64,000 nucleotides of DNA from Gemmobacter aquatilis (GTDB taxonomy: Bacteria > Pseudomonadota > Alphaproteobacteria > Rhodobacterales > Rhodobacteraceae): positions 1 to 64,000 of the forward strand of contig NZ_FOCE01000007.1 in assembly GCF_900110025.1 (NCBI RefSeq). Reading direction: 5' to 3'. A model generated the notes under the pieces. It was not told the DNA's origin. It worked only from the letters and a program-made list of their open reading frames with translations, and made no database searches. The position numbers and the translations under genes are program-made. Positions 8,977-18,724 of this stretch are shown in pieces. Each line of letters begins with the position of its first letter. Within the stretch, counting starts at the first letter, position 1.

Positions 8977-10302
8977 TTACAGCCCGCGCACCACCTGCAG
9001 CAGCGGCATCACGTCAGCCATTTCCGGCCCATGCGCCTGCCCGGTCAGCGCCTTGCGCAGCGGCATGAACAGCCCCTTGCCCTTGCGGCCCGTCGCCTCT
9101 TTCACCGCTGCCGTCCACTCGCCCCAGGTCTTTTCCGTCCAGGGCTGCGGCGGCAGCATCGCCAGCGCCTGCGCGATGAATTCGCGGTCCTCATCCTCCA
9201 CCATCGGCTCGGCGCCGTTGCGGAACAGATCCCACCAGCCGGCCAGATCGTCCAGCACGGTGATATTGTCCTTGGCCACCCGCCAGAACGCCGCCGCCTT
9301 GTCGGCCGGCACGCCCAGTGCGGCGATGCGATCCGCCACCGCATCCAGCGGCAGGCCCTGCACATAGGCGCGGGTCAGCGGGAACAGGTCTTCGGCGTCA
9401 AACTTGGTCGGCGCGGTGCCGAAACTGCCCACCTCGAACCCCTCTGCCAGCTCGTCCAGATCGCTGACCAGCGCCACCGGCTTCGACGACCCCAGCCGCG
9501 CCATCAGGCTCAGCAGCGCCGCAGGTTCCACCCCCCGCGCCCGCAGATCGCGCAGCGACAGCGTGCCCAGACGTTTCGACAGCTCTTCCCCCTTCGCGCC
9601 GGTCAGCAGCGAGTGGTGGGCAAAGGCGGGCGGCGTGCCACCCATGGCCTCCATGATCTGGATCTGCGTCGCGGTATTGGTCACATGGTCGGCGCCGCGC
9701 ACGATATGCGTCACGCCCATGTCGATGTCATCCACCGAACTGGCGAAGGTATACAGCACCTGCCCATCGGCGCGGATCAGCACCGGATCGGACACGCTGG
9801 CCGCATCAATCGACACCGGGCCGATGATGCCATCCGCCCATTCGATCCGCGTCTGGTTCAGCAGAAAGCGCCAATAGCCCTCGCGCCCCTCGGCCCGCAT
9901 CTTTGCCTTTTCATCGTCCGACAGATGCAGCGAGGCCCGGTCATAGACCGGCGGCTTGTGCATGTTCAGCTGCTTCTTGCGCTTCAGATCCAGCTCTACC
10001 GGGCTTTCAAAGCATTCGTAGAACCGCGCCTTGGCCTTCAGATCCTCGGCTGCCTCACGATACCGCTCCAGCCGCAGCGACTGTTTTTCGATCCGGTCCC
10101 AGTGCAGGCCCAGCCATTCCAGATCGCGCATGATGCCATCCGCGTATTCCTGCTTGCTGCGCTCCTGGTCGGTATCGTCAAGCCGCAGGATGAACTGGCC
10201 GCCGCTTTTGCGGGCGATCAGATAGTTCATCAGCGCGGTGCGCAGATTGCCGACATGGATATAGCCGGTCGGCGAGGGGGCGAAGCGGGTAATGGTGGTC
10301 AT
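8977..10302 (-). CDS. gltX: Glutamate--tRNA ligase
   Basis: This 441-residue class Ic aminoacyl-tRNA synthetase charges tRNA-Glu (or tRNA-Gln for later amidation). The HIGH-like signature is seen in FAPSPTGYIHVGNLRTAL and the KMSKS-like loop in KGEELSKRLG. The RLDDTD motif is also present. I chose the ATG at 10302, which has CAGGAG eight bases upstream; the open frame extends further but without homology. The shorter length and ELSKR loop resemble the second GltX type common in alphaproteobacteria, so it may be one of two copies in the genome. Confidence 0.95.
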   Translation of the reverse strand: MTTITRFAPSPTGYIHVGNLRTALMNYLIARKSGGQFILRLDDTDQERSKQEYADGIMRDLEWLGLHWDRIEKQSLRLERYREAAEDLKAKARFYECFESPVELDLKRKKQLNMHKPPVYDRASLHLSDDEKAKMRAEGREGYWRFLLNQTRIEWADGIIGPVSIDAASVSDPVLIRADGQVLYTFASSVDDIDMGVTHIVRGADHVTNTATQIQIMEAMGGTPPAFAHHSLLTGAKGEELSKRLGTLSLRDLRARGVEPAALLSLMARLGSSKPVALVSDLDELAEGFEVGSFGTAPTKFDAEDLFPLTRAYVQGLPLDAVADRIAALGVPADKAAAFWRVAKDNITVLDDLAGWWDLFRNGAEPMVEDEDREFIAQALAMLPPQPWTEKTWGEWTAAVKEATGRKGKGLFMPLRKALTGQAHGPEMADVMPLLQVVRGL

Positions 10303-10398
10303 GGGCATTCTCCTGAACCCGGCACCTGTCGCACGGGGCGGGCGTTTTGTCCATATCGCGCCCTTTCGCCGCGTGCAGGGCTGGCCTATCCTGCCTGC

Positions 10399-10809
10399 AT
10401 GACCCATGCCTCTGCCGCCACCATCGCGCCCGACCTCGCCCTGATCGAACAGCTTGCCCATGCGGCGGTGATGGCCCTGCCCGAACCGTGGCGCAAGGCG
10501 GCCACGCATGTCGTGCTGCGGGTTGAGGATTTCGCGCCTCAGGACATTCTGGATGCCATGGAGATCGCCGATCCGTTCGAACTGACCGGGCTTTACGAAG
10601 GCACGCCGCTGACCGAGAAATCGGTGATGGATCAGCCGACCGGCCCCGATGTGATCTGGCTGTTCCGTCGCCCGATCCTGGATGAATGGCTGGACCGGGG
10701 CGATGTGTCGCTGGGCGAGATGGTGGCGCATGTCATGGTGCATGAACTCGCCCATCATTTCGGCTGGTCGGACGAGGATATTGCCGTGATCGACCCGTGG
10801 TGGGAATGA
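10399..10809 (+). CDS. Minimal zincin-type metallopeptidase family protein
   Basis: This 136-residue protein has a zinc-binding HELAHHFGWSDEDI motif close to its C-terminus, with VHELAHHFG giving HExxH. The family (short bacterial zincins once called DUF1025) is common beside unrelated genes and has few studied members. No signal peptide is seen, so it is probably cytoplasmic. It is divergent from gltX with a 96-base gap. The substrate is unknown and peptidase activity is inferred from the motif only. Confidence 0.85.
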   Translation: MTHASAATIAPDLALIEQLAHAAVMALPEPWRKAATHVVLRVEDFAPQDILDAMEIADPFELTGLYEGTPLTEKSVMDQPTGPDVIWLFRRPILDEWLDRGDVSLGEMVAHVMVHELAHHFGWSDEDIAVIDPWWE

Positions 10810-10876
10810 CGCATCCGTGATTGGGCGGCACGAAAACCGCGCTACCTTTGGTCACATCAACCGAGGGAGAGCCGCC

Positions 10877-11806
10877 ATGACCGACTTCCGCCTGACCCGC
10901 CGCACCGCCTTTCTGGCCGGGGCAAGCCTGCCCTTCGTGGGCGCTCTGGCCCCTGCGGCCCATGCTGCCGCCGGGATGCTGGGCGCCGCGCAGGCGCCGT
11001 TCCATCGCTTCAAACTGGGCGATTTCGAGGTGACGGCCCTGTTGGCTGGCACCCGTGTCAGCGACAAACCGCAGGAAACCTTTGGCCTGAACGCCACGCC
11101 CGAAGAATTCAAGTCCTTGGCGGAGGACAATTTCCTACCCGCCGACAAGACCCGAAACTTCTTTACCCCGACGCTGGTGAACACCGGCGCAGAGCTGGTG
11201 CTGTTCGATACCGGCCTTGCGCCAGAAGGCATCACCGGCGCGCTGGCGGCGGCGGGCTATACCCCCGATCAGGTGGATGTGGTGGTGCTGACCCATATGC
11301 ACGGCGATCATATCGGCGGTCTTGCGGGGGATGCCGGACCCACTTTTGCCAAGGCCCGCTATGTGACCGGCGCGGTTGAACACAACCACTGGTCGGGCGC
11401 CGGGAACGAGGGGTTTGATGCCAAGGTCAGGCCGCTGAACGAAAAAATGGCGATGCTGGACGATGGCGGAACCGTCGCGCCGGGCATCACCGCGCTGGCA
11501 GCGTTCGGGCACAGCCCGGGCCATATGGCCTATATGATTGAAAGTGCCGGGAAATCTTTGGTTCTGACCGCCGACACGGTGAACCACTATGTCTTTTCGC
11601 TGCAACGCCCCGATTGGGAAGTGCGCTTTGACATGGACAAGGCGCAGGCGGCGGCGACGCGGGGCAAGGTGCTGGGCATGATCGCGGCGGACCGGCTGCC
11701 CTTCATCGGCTATCACATGCCCTTCCCCGCGCTGGGGTATCTGGAGCCGAAAGAGGCGGGCTTCCGCTTCGTTCCGGCCAGCTATCAGATGGCGCTGGAG
11801 GGTTGA
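10877..11806 (+). CDS. Exported MBL-fold metallohydrolase
   Basis: This 309-residue protein begins with a Tat-type signal (LTRRTAFLAGASLPF, cleaved after about AAHA) and then a metallo-beta-lactamase fold. The dinuclear metal motif THMHGDHIGGL (HxHxDH) is intact, and a second His lies in FGHSPGHMAY. Related proteins include lactonases and many uncharacterised periplasmic hydrolases. The ATG at 10877 follows GAGGGAGA. The gene stands alone, converging on wrbA, with a shared bidirectional terminator. The substrate cannot be told from the sequence. Confidence 0.88.
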   Translation: MTDFRLTRRTAFLAGASLPFVGALAPAAHAAAGMLGAAQAPFHRFKLGDFEVTALLAGTRVSDKPQETFGLNATPEEFKSLAEDNFLPADKTRNFFTPTLVNTGAELVLFDTGLAPEGITGALAAAGYTPDQVDVVVLTHMHGDHIGGLAGDAGPTFAKARYVTGAVEHNHWSGAGNEGFDAKVRPLNEKMAMLDDGGTVAPGITALAAFGHSPGHMAYMIESAGKSLVLTADTVNHYVFSLQRPDWEVRFDMDKAQAAATRGKVLGMIAADRLPFIGYHMPFPALGYLEPKEAGFRFVPASYQMALEG

Positions 11807-11811
11807 AATGC

Positions 11812-11840
11812 AAAGGGGCGGCCCGAAAGCCGCCCCTTTT
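11812..11840. terminator. Bidirectional terminator between MBL gene and wrbA
   Basis: AAAGGGGCGGC (11812-11822) pairs perfectly with GCCGCCCCTTT (11829-11839) around CCGAAA. T-runs appear on both strands, so it can end the convergent MBL-fold gene (plus) and wrbA (minus). Confidence 0.85.
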
Positions 11841-11855
11841 CAACATGTTGCCGGA

Positions 11856-12452
11856 TCAGGCTTTCAGCTTGGCCGCCATTTCGACCAGACGCTTGGCCTG
11901 ATGGCCGATCGCGGCCTTTTCGTTCTCGCCGAACTCTTTGCCCTGCGTGTGGCTGTAGCCATAAGGGTTGCCGCCTGCGGCAGAGATCGACGCATCGGTG
12001 AAGCCCGGTGCCACGATGACCGAGCCCCAGTGCATGAACGTGGTGTAAAGGCCCAGAATCGTTGCCTCTTGCCCGCCATGCGGGTTCTGCGCCGAGGTCA
12101 TCGCCGACACGGCCTTGTTGGCCAGCTTACCCTGGAACCACACGCCGCCCAGCGTGTCGATGAAGGCGCGCATCTGCGAGCTGGCCTGACCGAAGCGGGT
12201 CGGGCTGGAGAACAGATAGGCATCCGCCCATTCCATGTCTGCCGCAGTGGCTACCGGAAGATCCGCAATCTTTTCAGCGGTTTGCTTCCAGGCATCCTGG
12301 CTGGCCACCACCGCTTCGGGCGCGGTTTCGGCGACGCGCAGCAGGCGCACTTCGGCACCGGCGGCGGTGGCGGCTTCGGCGGCGAGTTTGGCCATTTCGT
12401 AGTTGGTGGAGTAGGTGGAGTAGAAGATGACGGCGAGTTTGACAGCGGACAT
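11856..12452 (-). CDS. wrbA: NAD(P)H:quinone oxidoreductase WrbA
   Basis: This 198-residue flavodoxin-like protein reduces quinones by two electrons using FMN and NAD(P)H, which limits one-electron redox cycling. The FMN phosphate loop is [18 protein letters not shown]. The WrbA-type segments [16 protein letters not shown] and [12 protein letters not shown] are clear. The ATG at 12452 starts the protein as in homologues. It is divergent from the PfkB kinase, and a perfect 7-bp-arm palindrome sits between them (12565-12582). Confidence 0.94.
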   Translation of the reverse strand: MSAVKLAVIFYSTYSTNYEMAKLAAEAATAAGAEVRLLRVAETAPEAVVASQDAWKQTAEKIADLPVATAADMEWADAYLFSSPTRFGQASSQMRAFIDTLGGVWFQGKLANKAVSAMTSAQNPHGGQEATILGLYTTFMHWGSVIVAPGFTDASISAAGGNPYGYSHTQGKEFGENEKAAIGHQAKRLVEMAAKLKA

Positions 12453-12564
12453 TTGAGATTTTCCTAACGCAGCGGGTGGGAGTGGATGCAGCCCGTTCCG
12501 GGGCCTGTGAGGGGAAACTAGGCTTGGGGGGGATTCGGTTCCATTCGGCACCGGCGCGAATGAC

Positions 12565-12582
12565 TTGTGCAGCCATGCACAA
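12565..12582. promoter_or_regulatory. Operator-like palindrome between wrbA and the PfkB kinase
   Basis: TTGTGCAGCCATGCACAA is a perfect inverted repeat with 7-bp arms and a 4-base centre. It is placed about 110 bases from wrbA and 75 bases from the kinase gene. Such sites usually bind dimeric regulators. No regulator gene is adjacent, so the binding protein is unknown. Confidence 0.55.
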
Positions 12583-12656
12583 TGCGGCGATGCGGCGTTA
12601 GCGCCCGCATTGCAGGATGGCGCGGGCTCTGGCACTCTGCCTGCGAAAGGTGCCCG

Positions 12657-13601
12657 ATGACCCCGATCCTGACCCTGACGCTGAACCCCGCGCTGGACCT
12701 TGCGACCCAGACCGCCGAGGTGATCCCCGGCCCCAAGCTGCGCTGCACGGCGCCGCGCGTCGATCCGGGCGGCGGCGGCATCAATGTGGCCCGCGCGATC
12801 CGCATTCTGGGCGGCACGGCGCGGGCGCTGGTGGCGCTGGGCGGCACCACCGGGCAGCGGCTGGCGCAGGCCCTGAAGGCCGAGGGCATCGCCCATACCT
12901 CGATCGCGGCCCCGGGCGAGACGCGCGAAAGCTTTGCGGTGACCGAAACCAACAGCGGACAACAGTTCCGTTTCGTGCTGCCCGGCGCGGAATGGGCGCG
13001 GGTGGATATAGATCATCTACTTGAAATGACGCGACAAACCGTGCCGGAAGGCGCGTTTGTGGTGATGAGCGGCAGCCAGCCGCCCGGCGTGCCTGCCCGC
13101 TTTGCCGCGGCGGTGCAGGCGGCGCTGCCGCAGGGCGCGCGGCTGGTGCTGGACACGTCAGGCCCGGCGCTTCATGCGGTGGTGGATCAGCCGATCCCCG
13201 GCCTTGCCCTGCTGCGGATGGATGATGCCGAGGCGGAGGAGCTGGCCGGGCGGCGCTTTGCCGACCGGCGCGATGCTGCGGATTTCGCGGCGGGGCTGGT
13301 GGCGCGTGGCGTGGCGCAGAGGGTGATCGTGGCGCGGGGGGCCGAAGGGTCGGTTCTGGCGGATGGCGCGGGGCGGCTGTTCGGCGCGGCGCCCCGGGTC
13401 GAGGTGGTCAGCGCGGTCGGCGCAGGGGATACGTTCGTGGGGGCGCTGGTGCTGGCGCTGGCAAGGGGAGAACCGCGCGACTGTGCATTGGCGCAGGGTG
13501 TGGCGGCAGCGGCGGCGGCCTGCATCACCCCGGCAACCGAGTTGTGCCATGCCGAGGATGTGGTCCGGCTGTTAACACAGGTTAACGTCGAAACGCTGTA
13601 A
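12657..13601 (+). CDS. PfkB-family hexose kinase (1-phosphofructokinase type)
   Basis: This 314-residue ribokinase-fold enzyme phosphorylates a sugar or sugar phosphate with ATP. The N-terminus [13 protein letters not shown] and the glycine-rich [11 protein letters not shown] are typical of 6-phosphofructokinase II, tagatose-6-phosphate and 1-phosphofructokinase members. The second PfkB signature is [16 protein letters not shown], with the catalytic Asp in GAGD. No phosphotransferase genes lie nearby, so a PfkB-like role is likelier than FruK, but this is inference. Confidence 0.88.
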   Translation: MTPILTLTLNPALDLATQTAEVIPGPKLRCTAPRVDPGGGGINVARAIRILGGTARALVALGGTTGQRLAQALKAEGIAHTSIAAPGETRESFAVTETNSGQQFRFVLPGAEWARVDIDHLLEMTRQTVPEGAFVVMSGSQPPGVPARFAAAVQAALPQGARLVLDTSGPALHAVVDQPIPGLALLRMDDAEAEELAGRRFADRRDAADFAAGLVARGVAQRVIVARGAEGSVLADGAGRLFGAAPRVEVVSAVGAGDTFVGALVLALARGEPRDCALAQGVAAAAAACITPATELCHAEDVVRLLTQVNVETL

Positions 13602-13613
13602 AATTAACACTTT

Positions 13614-13641
13614 CAGGGGGGTGACATCGGTACACCCCCTG
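13614..13641. terminator. Weak hairpin between the convergent kinase gene and ynfA
   Basis: CAGGGGGG-TG (13614-13623) pairs with CACCCCCTG (13633-13641) with one bulged base. No T-run follows. It lies in the short gap between two convergent genes, where a shared terminator is expected. Confidence 0.45.
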
Positions 13642-13672
13642 TCGGCCTTCGGTGCTGCCCGCGTCGGACGGT

Positions 13673-13993
13673 TCAGCCGCGCGGCGCGAACAGGATGACG
13701 GCGGTTCCGGCCAGTGCGAGGGCGGCGCCCAGCAGATCAAACCTGTCGGGGCGCATCCCTTCGGCGGCCCACATCCAGATCAGGCTGGCCACGATATAGA
13801 TGCCGCCATAGGCGGCAAAGCTGCGGCCCGCCGCCTCGGGTGGGGTCAGCGCCAGCAGGAAGGCGAAAGCGGCCAGCGACAGCCCGCCCGGCAGCAGCCA
13901 GAGCGCCGAGGCCCCGGCCCGCCACCACATCCAGACGGCGAAACAGCCCGCGATTTCGGCGGCGGCGGCGAGGGCGTAAAGCGCAAGCGTCAC
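13673..13993 (-). CDS. YnfA/UPF0060 small membrane protein
   Basis: This 106-residue inner-membrane protein has four hydrophobic segments and the YnfA-family stretch [17 protein letters not shown], together with [10 protein letters not shown]. The family resembles small multidrug resistance proteins and is sometimes linked to efflux, but its function is not settled. Its ATG overlaps the nadE stop by four bases, so it is the second gene of a nadE-ynfA operon. Length is normal. Confidence 0.88.
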   Translation of the reverse strand: MTLALYALAAAAEIAGCFAVWMWWRAGASALWLLPGGLSLAAFAFLLALTPPEAAGRSFAAYGGIYIVASLIWMWAAEGMRPDRFDLLGAALALAGTAVILFAPRG

Positions 13994-15648
13994 GACGGGT
14001 CGCGGAAACGGTTGGCGATGGGATAGCGGCGGTCCAGCCAGAAGGCGCGCGGGGTCAGGCGGGTGCCGGGGGCGGACTGGAAGCGCTTGTATTCGGAGAT
14101 GTAGAGCAGGTGTTCCACCCGCTTCACCGTGGCGCGATCAAAGCCCTTGGCGACCAGATCGGCCACCGAGAGTTCGTGATCGACCAGCCCTTCGAGGATG
14201 GCATCCAGCACCTCATAGGGCGGCAGGCTGTCATCGTCGCGCTGGTTGGGGCGCAGTTCGGCGGTGGGGGGTTTGGTGATGACGCGTTCGGGGATCACGG
14301 CACCTGCGGGGCCCTTCATCCACGGGCGGTGATGGTCGTTGCGCCAGCGGCAGGTTTCAAAGACGCGGGTTTTATACATGTCCTTGATCGGGTTATAGCC
14401 GCCATTCATGTCGCCATAGATGGTGCAATAGCCCACCGCGACCTCGGACTTGTTGCCAGTGGTCAGCAGCATCGCGCCGAATTTGTTGGACAGCGCCATG
14501 AGCATGACGCCGCGCAGGCGCGACTGGATGTTTTCTTCGGTGATGCCGGGCTCGGTGCCTGCAAACAGCGGCGCCAGCGCCGCGCCCACCGCCGCCTGTG
14601 CGCCGCCGATCGGCACGGTATCAAGGCGGCAGCCAAGATTGCGCGCCACCTCGCCCGCATCCTCCAGCGAATGTTCGGAGGTATAGGCCGAGGGCAGCAT
14701 CAAGCAATGCACGTTGTCCGGCCCCAGCGCATCGGCGGCGATGGTGGCGACGATGGCGGAATCAATCCCGCCCGACAGGCCCAGCACGACCTTGGTGAAG
14801 CCGGTTTTCGCCATGTAATCGGCCAGACCCATGACGCAGGCGCGGTAATCCGCCTCCCAGATCTTCGGGATTTCGGCCATCAGGCCGGGTTCGGCGCGCC
14901 AGCCTTCGGCGGTGCGGGTGAAATCGACATGGGTCAGGCAGGCATCGAATTGCGGCATCTGCACCGCCAGTTGCCCGCCGGGGTTCAGCACCATCGACGA
15001 GCCGTCGAACACCTGATCATCCTGCCCGCCGACCATGTTCAGATAGACCAGCGGCAGCCCGGTTTCGACCACGCGGGCCACCATCAGGTTCAGCCGCAGG
15101 TCGGGCTTGCCGCGATGATAGGGCGAGCCATTGGGCACCAGCAGGATCTCGGCCCCGGTTTCGGCCAGGGTTTCGGTGACATCGGGGTGCCAGGCATCCT
15201 CGCAGATCGGGGTGCCGATGCGGATTGGGCCGACGCGGTAGGGGCCGTTCACCTCGGCCGCCGTAAACAGGCGCTTTTCGTCGAAGACATCGCTGTTGGG
15301 CAGATGGTGTTTCAGCACCGTGGCGGTGATCGCCCCGCCTTGCAGGATGTAATAGGCATTGTGCAGCGTCAGGCCCGACAGCGCCGGGCCGCCGATGCCG
15401 ATGGCCGGGCCGTCGGCGCAATCGCGCGCAAGCTGTTCGATGGCGGCGATGGCCTCGCGCACGAAGACCGGCTTCAGGATCAGATCCTGGGTCTGGTAGC
15501 CGGTGATGAACATCTCTGTCAGCGCCAGCATGTCGGCGCCTGCGGCCTTGGCCTGTGCCCAGGCCTCGCGGGCCTGCGCGGCATTGGCGGTGATGGCGCC
15601 CACCGTGGGGTTGAGCTGCGCAAGGGTGAGGCGGAAACGGTCTGCCAT
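13990..15648 (-). CDS. nadE: Glutamine-dependent NAD+ synthetase
   Basis: This 552-residue cytoplasmic enzyme makes NAD+ from nicotinate adenine dinucleotide, ATP and glutamine. The N-terminal nitrilase-type glutaminase domain (about 1-250) shows the Glu in LTEMFITGY and the Cys in [11 protein letters not shown]. The C-terminal synthetase domain has the ATP loop [23 protein letters not shown] site precedes the ATG at 15648. It is the first gene of an operon with ynfA and is divergent from the MORN-repeat gene. Confidence 0.96.
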   Translation of the reverse strand: MADRFRLTLAQLNPTVGAITANAAQAREAWAQAKAAGADMLALTEMFITGYQTQDLILKPVFVREAIAAIEQLARDCADGPAIGIGGPALSGLTLHNAYYILQGGAITATVLKHHLPNSDVFDEKRLFTAAEVNGPYRVGPIRIGTPICEDAWHPDVTETLAETGAEILLVPNGSPYHRGKPDLRLNLMVARVVETGLPLVYLNMVGGQDDQVFDGSSMVLNPGGQLAVQMPQFDACLTHVDFTRTAEGWRAEPGLMAEIPKIWEADYRACVMGLADYMAKTGFTKVVLGLSGGIDSAIVATIAADALGPDNVHCLMLPSAYTSEHSLEDAGEVARNLGCRLDTVPIGGAQAAVGAALAPLFAGTEPGITEENIQSRLRGVMLMALSNKFGAMLLTTGNKSEVAVGYCTIYGDMNGGYNPIKDMYKTRVFETCRWRNDHHRPWMKGPAGAVIPERVITKPPTAELRPNQRDDDSLPPYEVLDAILEGLVDHELSVADLVAKGFDRATVKRVEHLLYISEYKRFQSAPGTRLTPRAFWLDRRYPIANRFRDPS

Positions 15649-15762
15649 AGGCGGGCTCTCCGGCTGGGGCGGGAGCGGCGTCCCGAGGATTTGTCTTGCT
15701 TTCTAGCAGACTGACGGCCAAGGAAAAGGCAGAAGCTTCAGCGGGTCGCGGGGGATTGGGTC

Positions 15763-17319
15763 ATGCGCAAGGTGGTGGGACGGGCGGTCATCGGGGTGGC
15801 GCTGGCGGGGCTTGTGGCCAGTGCGCAGGCGCAGGAGACCGCGGGCGCGGTGGTGACCAAGCAGTATGATGACGGATCTGTCTATGAGGGCACGTTCCGC
15901 GACGGGGTGCAGAACGGCACGGGCACCTACCGGCTGCCCAATGGCTATGAATACAGCGGCGCATGGGTGGCGGGCGAGATCCGCGGCCAGGGCGTGGCGC
16001 GCTATCCTGACGGATCGGTCTATGAGGGGGATTTTCTGGGCGGCAAGCCTTACGGGCGCGGCAAGATCACCTATGCGGATGGCGGCAGCTATGAGGGCGA
16101 CTGGGTGGATGGCCAGATCACCGGCGATGGCGTGGCGCGCTATGCGGATGGATCGGTCTATGACGGGCAGTTCGAGGCGGCGGTGCATCAGGGCCAGGGC
16201 AAGCTGACCTCGCCGGGTGGCGCGGTGTATGAGGGCGGCTGGGTCGCCGGGCTGAAGGAGGGGGCGGGGGTGTTCCGCTATCCCGACGGCACGGTCTATG
16301 AGGGCGGCATGAAGGCCGGGCTGCGGGCGGGCAAGGGCAAGCTGACCCTGCCGGACGGGCTGATCTATGACGGCGACTGGGCCGAGGGGCAGATCAACGG
16401 GCAAGGCAAGCTGACGCAGCCGAATGGCGATGTGTATGAGGGCGGCTTTGTCGGCGGCGAGCGGCAGGGCCAGGGCCGGATGACCTACAAGACCGGTGCG
16501 GTTTATGAGGGCGGCTTTGCCGGCGATGCGCGGGCGGGCAAGGGCAGCTTCCGGGCGCCGGATGGCTATGCTTACACCGGCGACTGGGTGGCGGGCCGGA
16601 TGGAGGGCATGGGCAAGCTGACCTATGCCGATGGCGCGGTCTATGAGGGCGCGTTCAAGGCCGATCTGCCCGAGGGGCGCGGCAAGATCACCTATCGCGA
16701 CGGCGCGGGCTATGAGGGCACTTGGGTGGCGGGGCGGATCGAGGGCAAGGGCCGCGCCAGCTATGCCGATGGTGCGGTGTATGACGGCGCTTTCGTGAAT
16801 GGCGAGGCGACGGGGCAAGGCGTGCTGACCCGGCCCGACGGCTATCGCTATGAGGGCACCTGGACGGCGGGCAAGCGCACCGGCAAGGGCAAGGCGACCT
16901 ACCCCGATGGCAGCACATATTCCGGCGATTTTGTCGATGGGGTGCGGCAGGGCACGGGCGCGTTCGTGATGGGCGACGGGTTCCGCTATGTCGGCCAATG
17001 GGACAAGGGCGAGATGACCGGCAAGGGCATCGCCACCTATGCCAATGGCGATGTGTATGAGGGCGCGTTCGTGGCGGGCAAGCGGCAGGGCGCGGGGGTG
17101 CTGCGCTATGCCGATGGCAAGGAAAGCGCGGGCACCTGGCTGAACGGGATTCTGGTGGAAGCGCCGCCCGTGCCGGAGGGGGCCGCCGCCCCGGCCCCGG
17201 CTGCCCCCGGAGCAGCGGCTGCCCCGGCTGAGGCCCCTGCCCCGGCGAATCCGCCCCCGGCGGCAGACGCACCTGCCGCAGCGACGCCCGCCCCGGTGGA
17301 GACCGCGCCCAAGCCCTGA
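15763..17319 (+). CDS. Exported MORN-repeat protein
   Basis: This 518-residue protein starts with a signal peptide (about residues 1-23, ending ASAQAQ). It then has 18 clear MORN repeats plus one degenerate, each about 23 residues with the pattern YEGxWxxGxxxGxGxxxxxDG. After about residue 465 comes a low-complexity Ala/Pro tail. MORN repeats form an extended beta-sheet rod that binds lipids or proteins; bacterial exported forms are poorly studied. It is probably periplasmic or surface-associated. It stands alone between nadE and the H-NOX genes. No enzymatic domain is visible. Confidence 0.9.
   Translation: MRKVVGRAVIGVALAGLVASAQAQETAGAVVTKQYDDGSVYEGTFRDGVQNGTGTYRLPNGYEYSGAWVAGEIRGQGVARYPDGSVYEGDFLGGKPYGRGKITYADGGSYEGDWVDGQITGDGVARYADGSVYDGQFEAAVHQGQGKLTSPGGAVYEGGWVAGLKEGAGVFRYPDGTVYEGGMKAGLRAGKGKLTLPDGLIYDGDWAEGQINGQGKLTQPNGDVYEGGFVGGERQGQGRMTYKTGAVYEGGFAGDARAGKGSFRAPDGYAYTGDWVAGRMEGMGKLTYADGAVYEGAFKADLPEGRGKITYRDGAGYEGTWVAGRIEGKGRASYADGAVYDGAFVNGEATGQGVLTRPDGYRYEGTWTAGKRTGKGKATYPDGSTYSGDFVDGVRQGTGAFVMGDGFRYVGQWDKGEMTGKGIATYANGDVYEGAFVAGKRQGAGVLRYADGKESAGTWLNGILVEAPPVPEGAAAPAPAAPGAAAAPAEAPAPANPPPAADAPAAATPAPVETAPKP
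15866..17150 (+). repeat. About 18 tandem 69-bp MORN coding repeats
   Basis: The DNA encodes near-periodic 69-base units with recurring TATGAGGGC and GGCAAG blocks. Some units are similar enough at DNA level to allow slippage or recombination, so copy number may vary between strains. Confidence 0.8.
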
Positions 17320-17331
17320 TCCCGGGGTGCG

Positions 17332-17358
17332 CGGGGCCGGTCTGGCCCCGGCCGTTTT
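17332..17358 (+). terminator. Terminator of the MORN gene
   Basis: CGGGGCC (17332-17338) pairs with GGCCCCG (17344-17350) around GGTCT and is followed by GCCGTTTTCG. It lies 12 bases past the stop. Confidence 0.65.
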
Positions 17359-17395
17359 CGAGGGATCGGTGCCCCCGATGGTCAACGCAAGGTGG

Positions 17396-18724
17396 TCAAT
17401 TGCGGGTGACGCGGGCGATCACCTCCAGCAAGCGCTGGCGCGAGAAGGGTTTGCTGACGTGATCGGCAAAGCCTGCGGCCAGATATTCGGCCACCTGATG
17501 GCGCATCGCATTGGCGGTGATCGCCACGGCGGGCGGCATGGCCCGGCCCCGCGCCGCATGATCGGCGCGGATGGCGCGCAGGGCGGCGATGCCGTCCACG
17601 GTTGGCATCGAGATGTCGAGCAACAGCAGGTTGAAATCATCGCGCGCCGCAGCAAGGATCGCCTCGCGCCCGTCGCCGACCAGCGCCACCCCGGCGCCGC
17701 TGCGCGCCAGCATCGCGGCGAGGATTTTGCGGTTGGTGGCATTGTCATCGGCGGCGAGGATGCGCAGCCCGGCCAGATCTTCGGGCGGTGGATCGGGTTC
17801 GGGCGGCGGGGTGGTCAGCATCGCCTCCTCGGCTTCGGGCAGCGGCAGGGTGATGCGGATGCGGGTGCCAAAGCCGGGCTGCGACAGGGCCGAAATCTCG
17901 CCCCGCATCATCTCGACCAGTTTCTTCACGATGGACATGCCCAGCCCGGTGCCGCCAAAGCGCCGCGTCACCGTGGCATCGGCCTGCTGAAAATCCTCGA
18001 ACATCCGCGCCAGTTGGTCCGGCGTCATGCCGATGCCGGTATCCATAACGTCAATGAGCATCGGCCGCCCGGCCGGACAGGTGAGCAGCACGCGAATCTC
18101 GCCCGTCTCGGTGAACTTGATGGCATTGCCCAGCAGGTTGTGCAGGATCTGCGCGATGCGATGCGGATCGCCCAGCCGCAGCCGCGCGGCATCGGCGCTG
18201 GCGAGAATGGCGAAGGACAGGCCCTTTTCCTGCGCGCGCAGCGAATGTAGCGCCTCGACCCGCGCCACGATGTCGGCAGGGCGGAAGGGCACCGCCTCCA
18301 GCTCCAGCTTGCCGGCGTCGATCTTGCTGAGATCGAGAATGTCGTTCAGCACCCGCAGCAGCATTTCACCGGAATCGCGGATGGTGGCGATCATGTGCCG
18401 GTGTTCGGCATCGGTCAGCAAGCCGTCGAGCAGTTCGGCCATGCCCAGCACGCCATTCAGCGGCGTGCGGATCTCGTGGCTCATATTGGCGAGGAACATG
18501 CTTTTGGCAGCATTCGCCGCCTCGGCCTGCTGGCGCGCGCGATCCAGATCAGCGGTGCGCAGCCGCACCTCGGTTTCCAGATTGCGGGCCTGATCTTCCA
18601 GCGCGCGATTGGCCTCGAACAATTCGCGGCTTTTCTGTTCCAGCAGTTGTTCGGCCTCCTCTCGGGCCAGCAGCGCGCGGTCGTATCGTCGGCGCGAGAC
18701 GGGATCGGTGGGGATGGCGGTCAT
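17396..18724 (-). CDS. Soluble hybrid histidine kinase paired with H-NOX
   Basis: This 442-residue cytoplasmic signalling protein has no membrane segment and no sensor domain of its own. Residues 15-75 form a coiled coil. The H-box [11 protein letters not shown] places the phospho-accepting His at 83. An HATPase domain with [12 protein letters not shown] follows. From about residue 315 comes a receiver domain with DD, the phospho-acceptor Asp370 and Lys in VSKPF. The ATG overlaps the stop of the upstream H-NOX gene (TGATG). H-NOX proteins are known to control such kinases in response to nitric oxide, so this is very probably an HnoK-like kinase with a fused receiver. The output partner is not in the window. 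Confidence 0.92.
   Translation of the reverse strand: MTAIPTDPVSRRRYDRALLAREEAEQLLEQKSRELFEANRALEDQARNLETEVRLRTADLDRARQQAEAANAAKSMFLANMSHEIRTPLNGVLGMAELLDGLLTDAEHRHMIATIRDSGEMLLRVLNDILDLSKIDAGKLELEAVPFRPADIVARVEALHSLRAQEKGLSFAILASADAARLRLGDPHRIAQILHNLLGNAIKFTETGEIRVLLTCPAGRPMLIDVMDTGIGMTPDQLARMFEDFQQADATVTRRFGGTGLGMSIVKKLVEMMRGEISALSQPGFGTRIRITLPLPEAEEAMLTTPPPEPDPPPEDLAGLRILAADDNATNRKILAAMLARSGAGVALVGDGREAILAAARDDFNLLLLDISMPTVDGIAALRAIRADHAARGRAMPPAVAITANAMRHQVAEYLAAGFADHVSKPFSRQRLLEVIARVTRN

Noticed and set aside
15703-17385. A 560-codon minus-strand frame opposite the MORN gene
   Set aside because: Its repeats are the antisense of the MORN units. There is no start signal or known domain.
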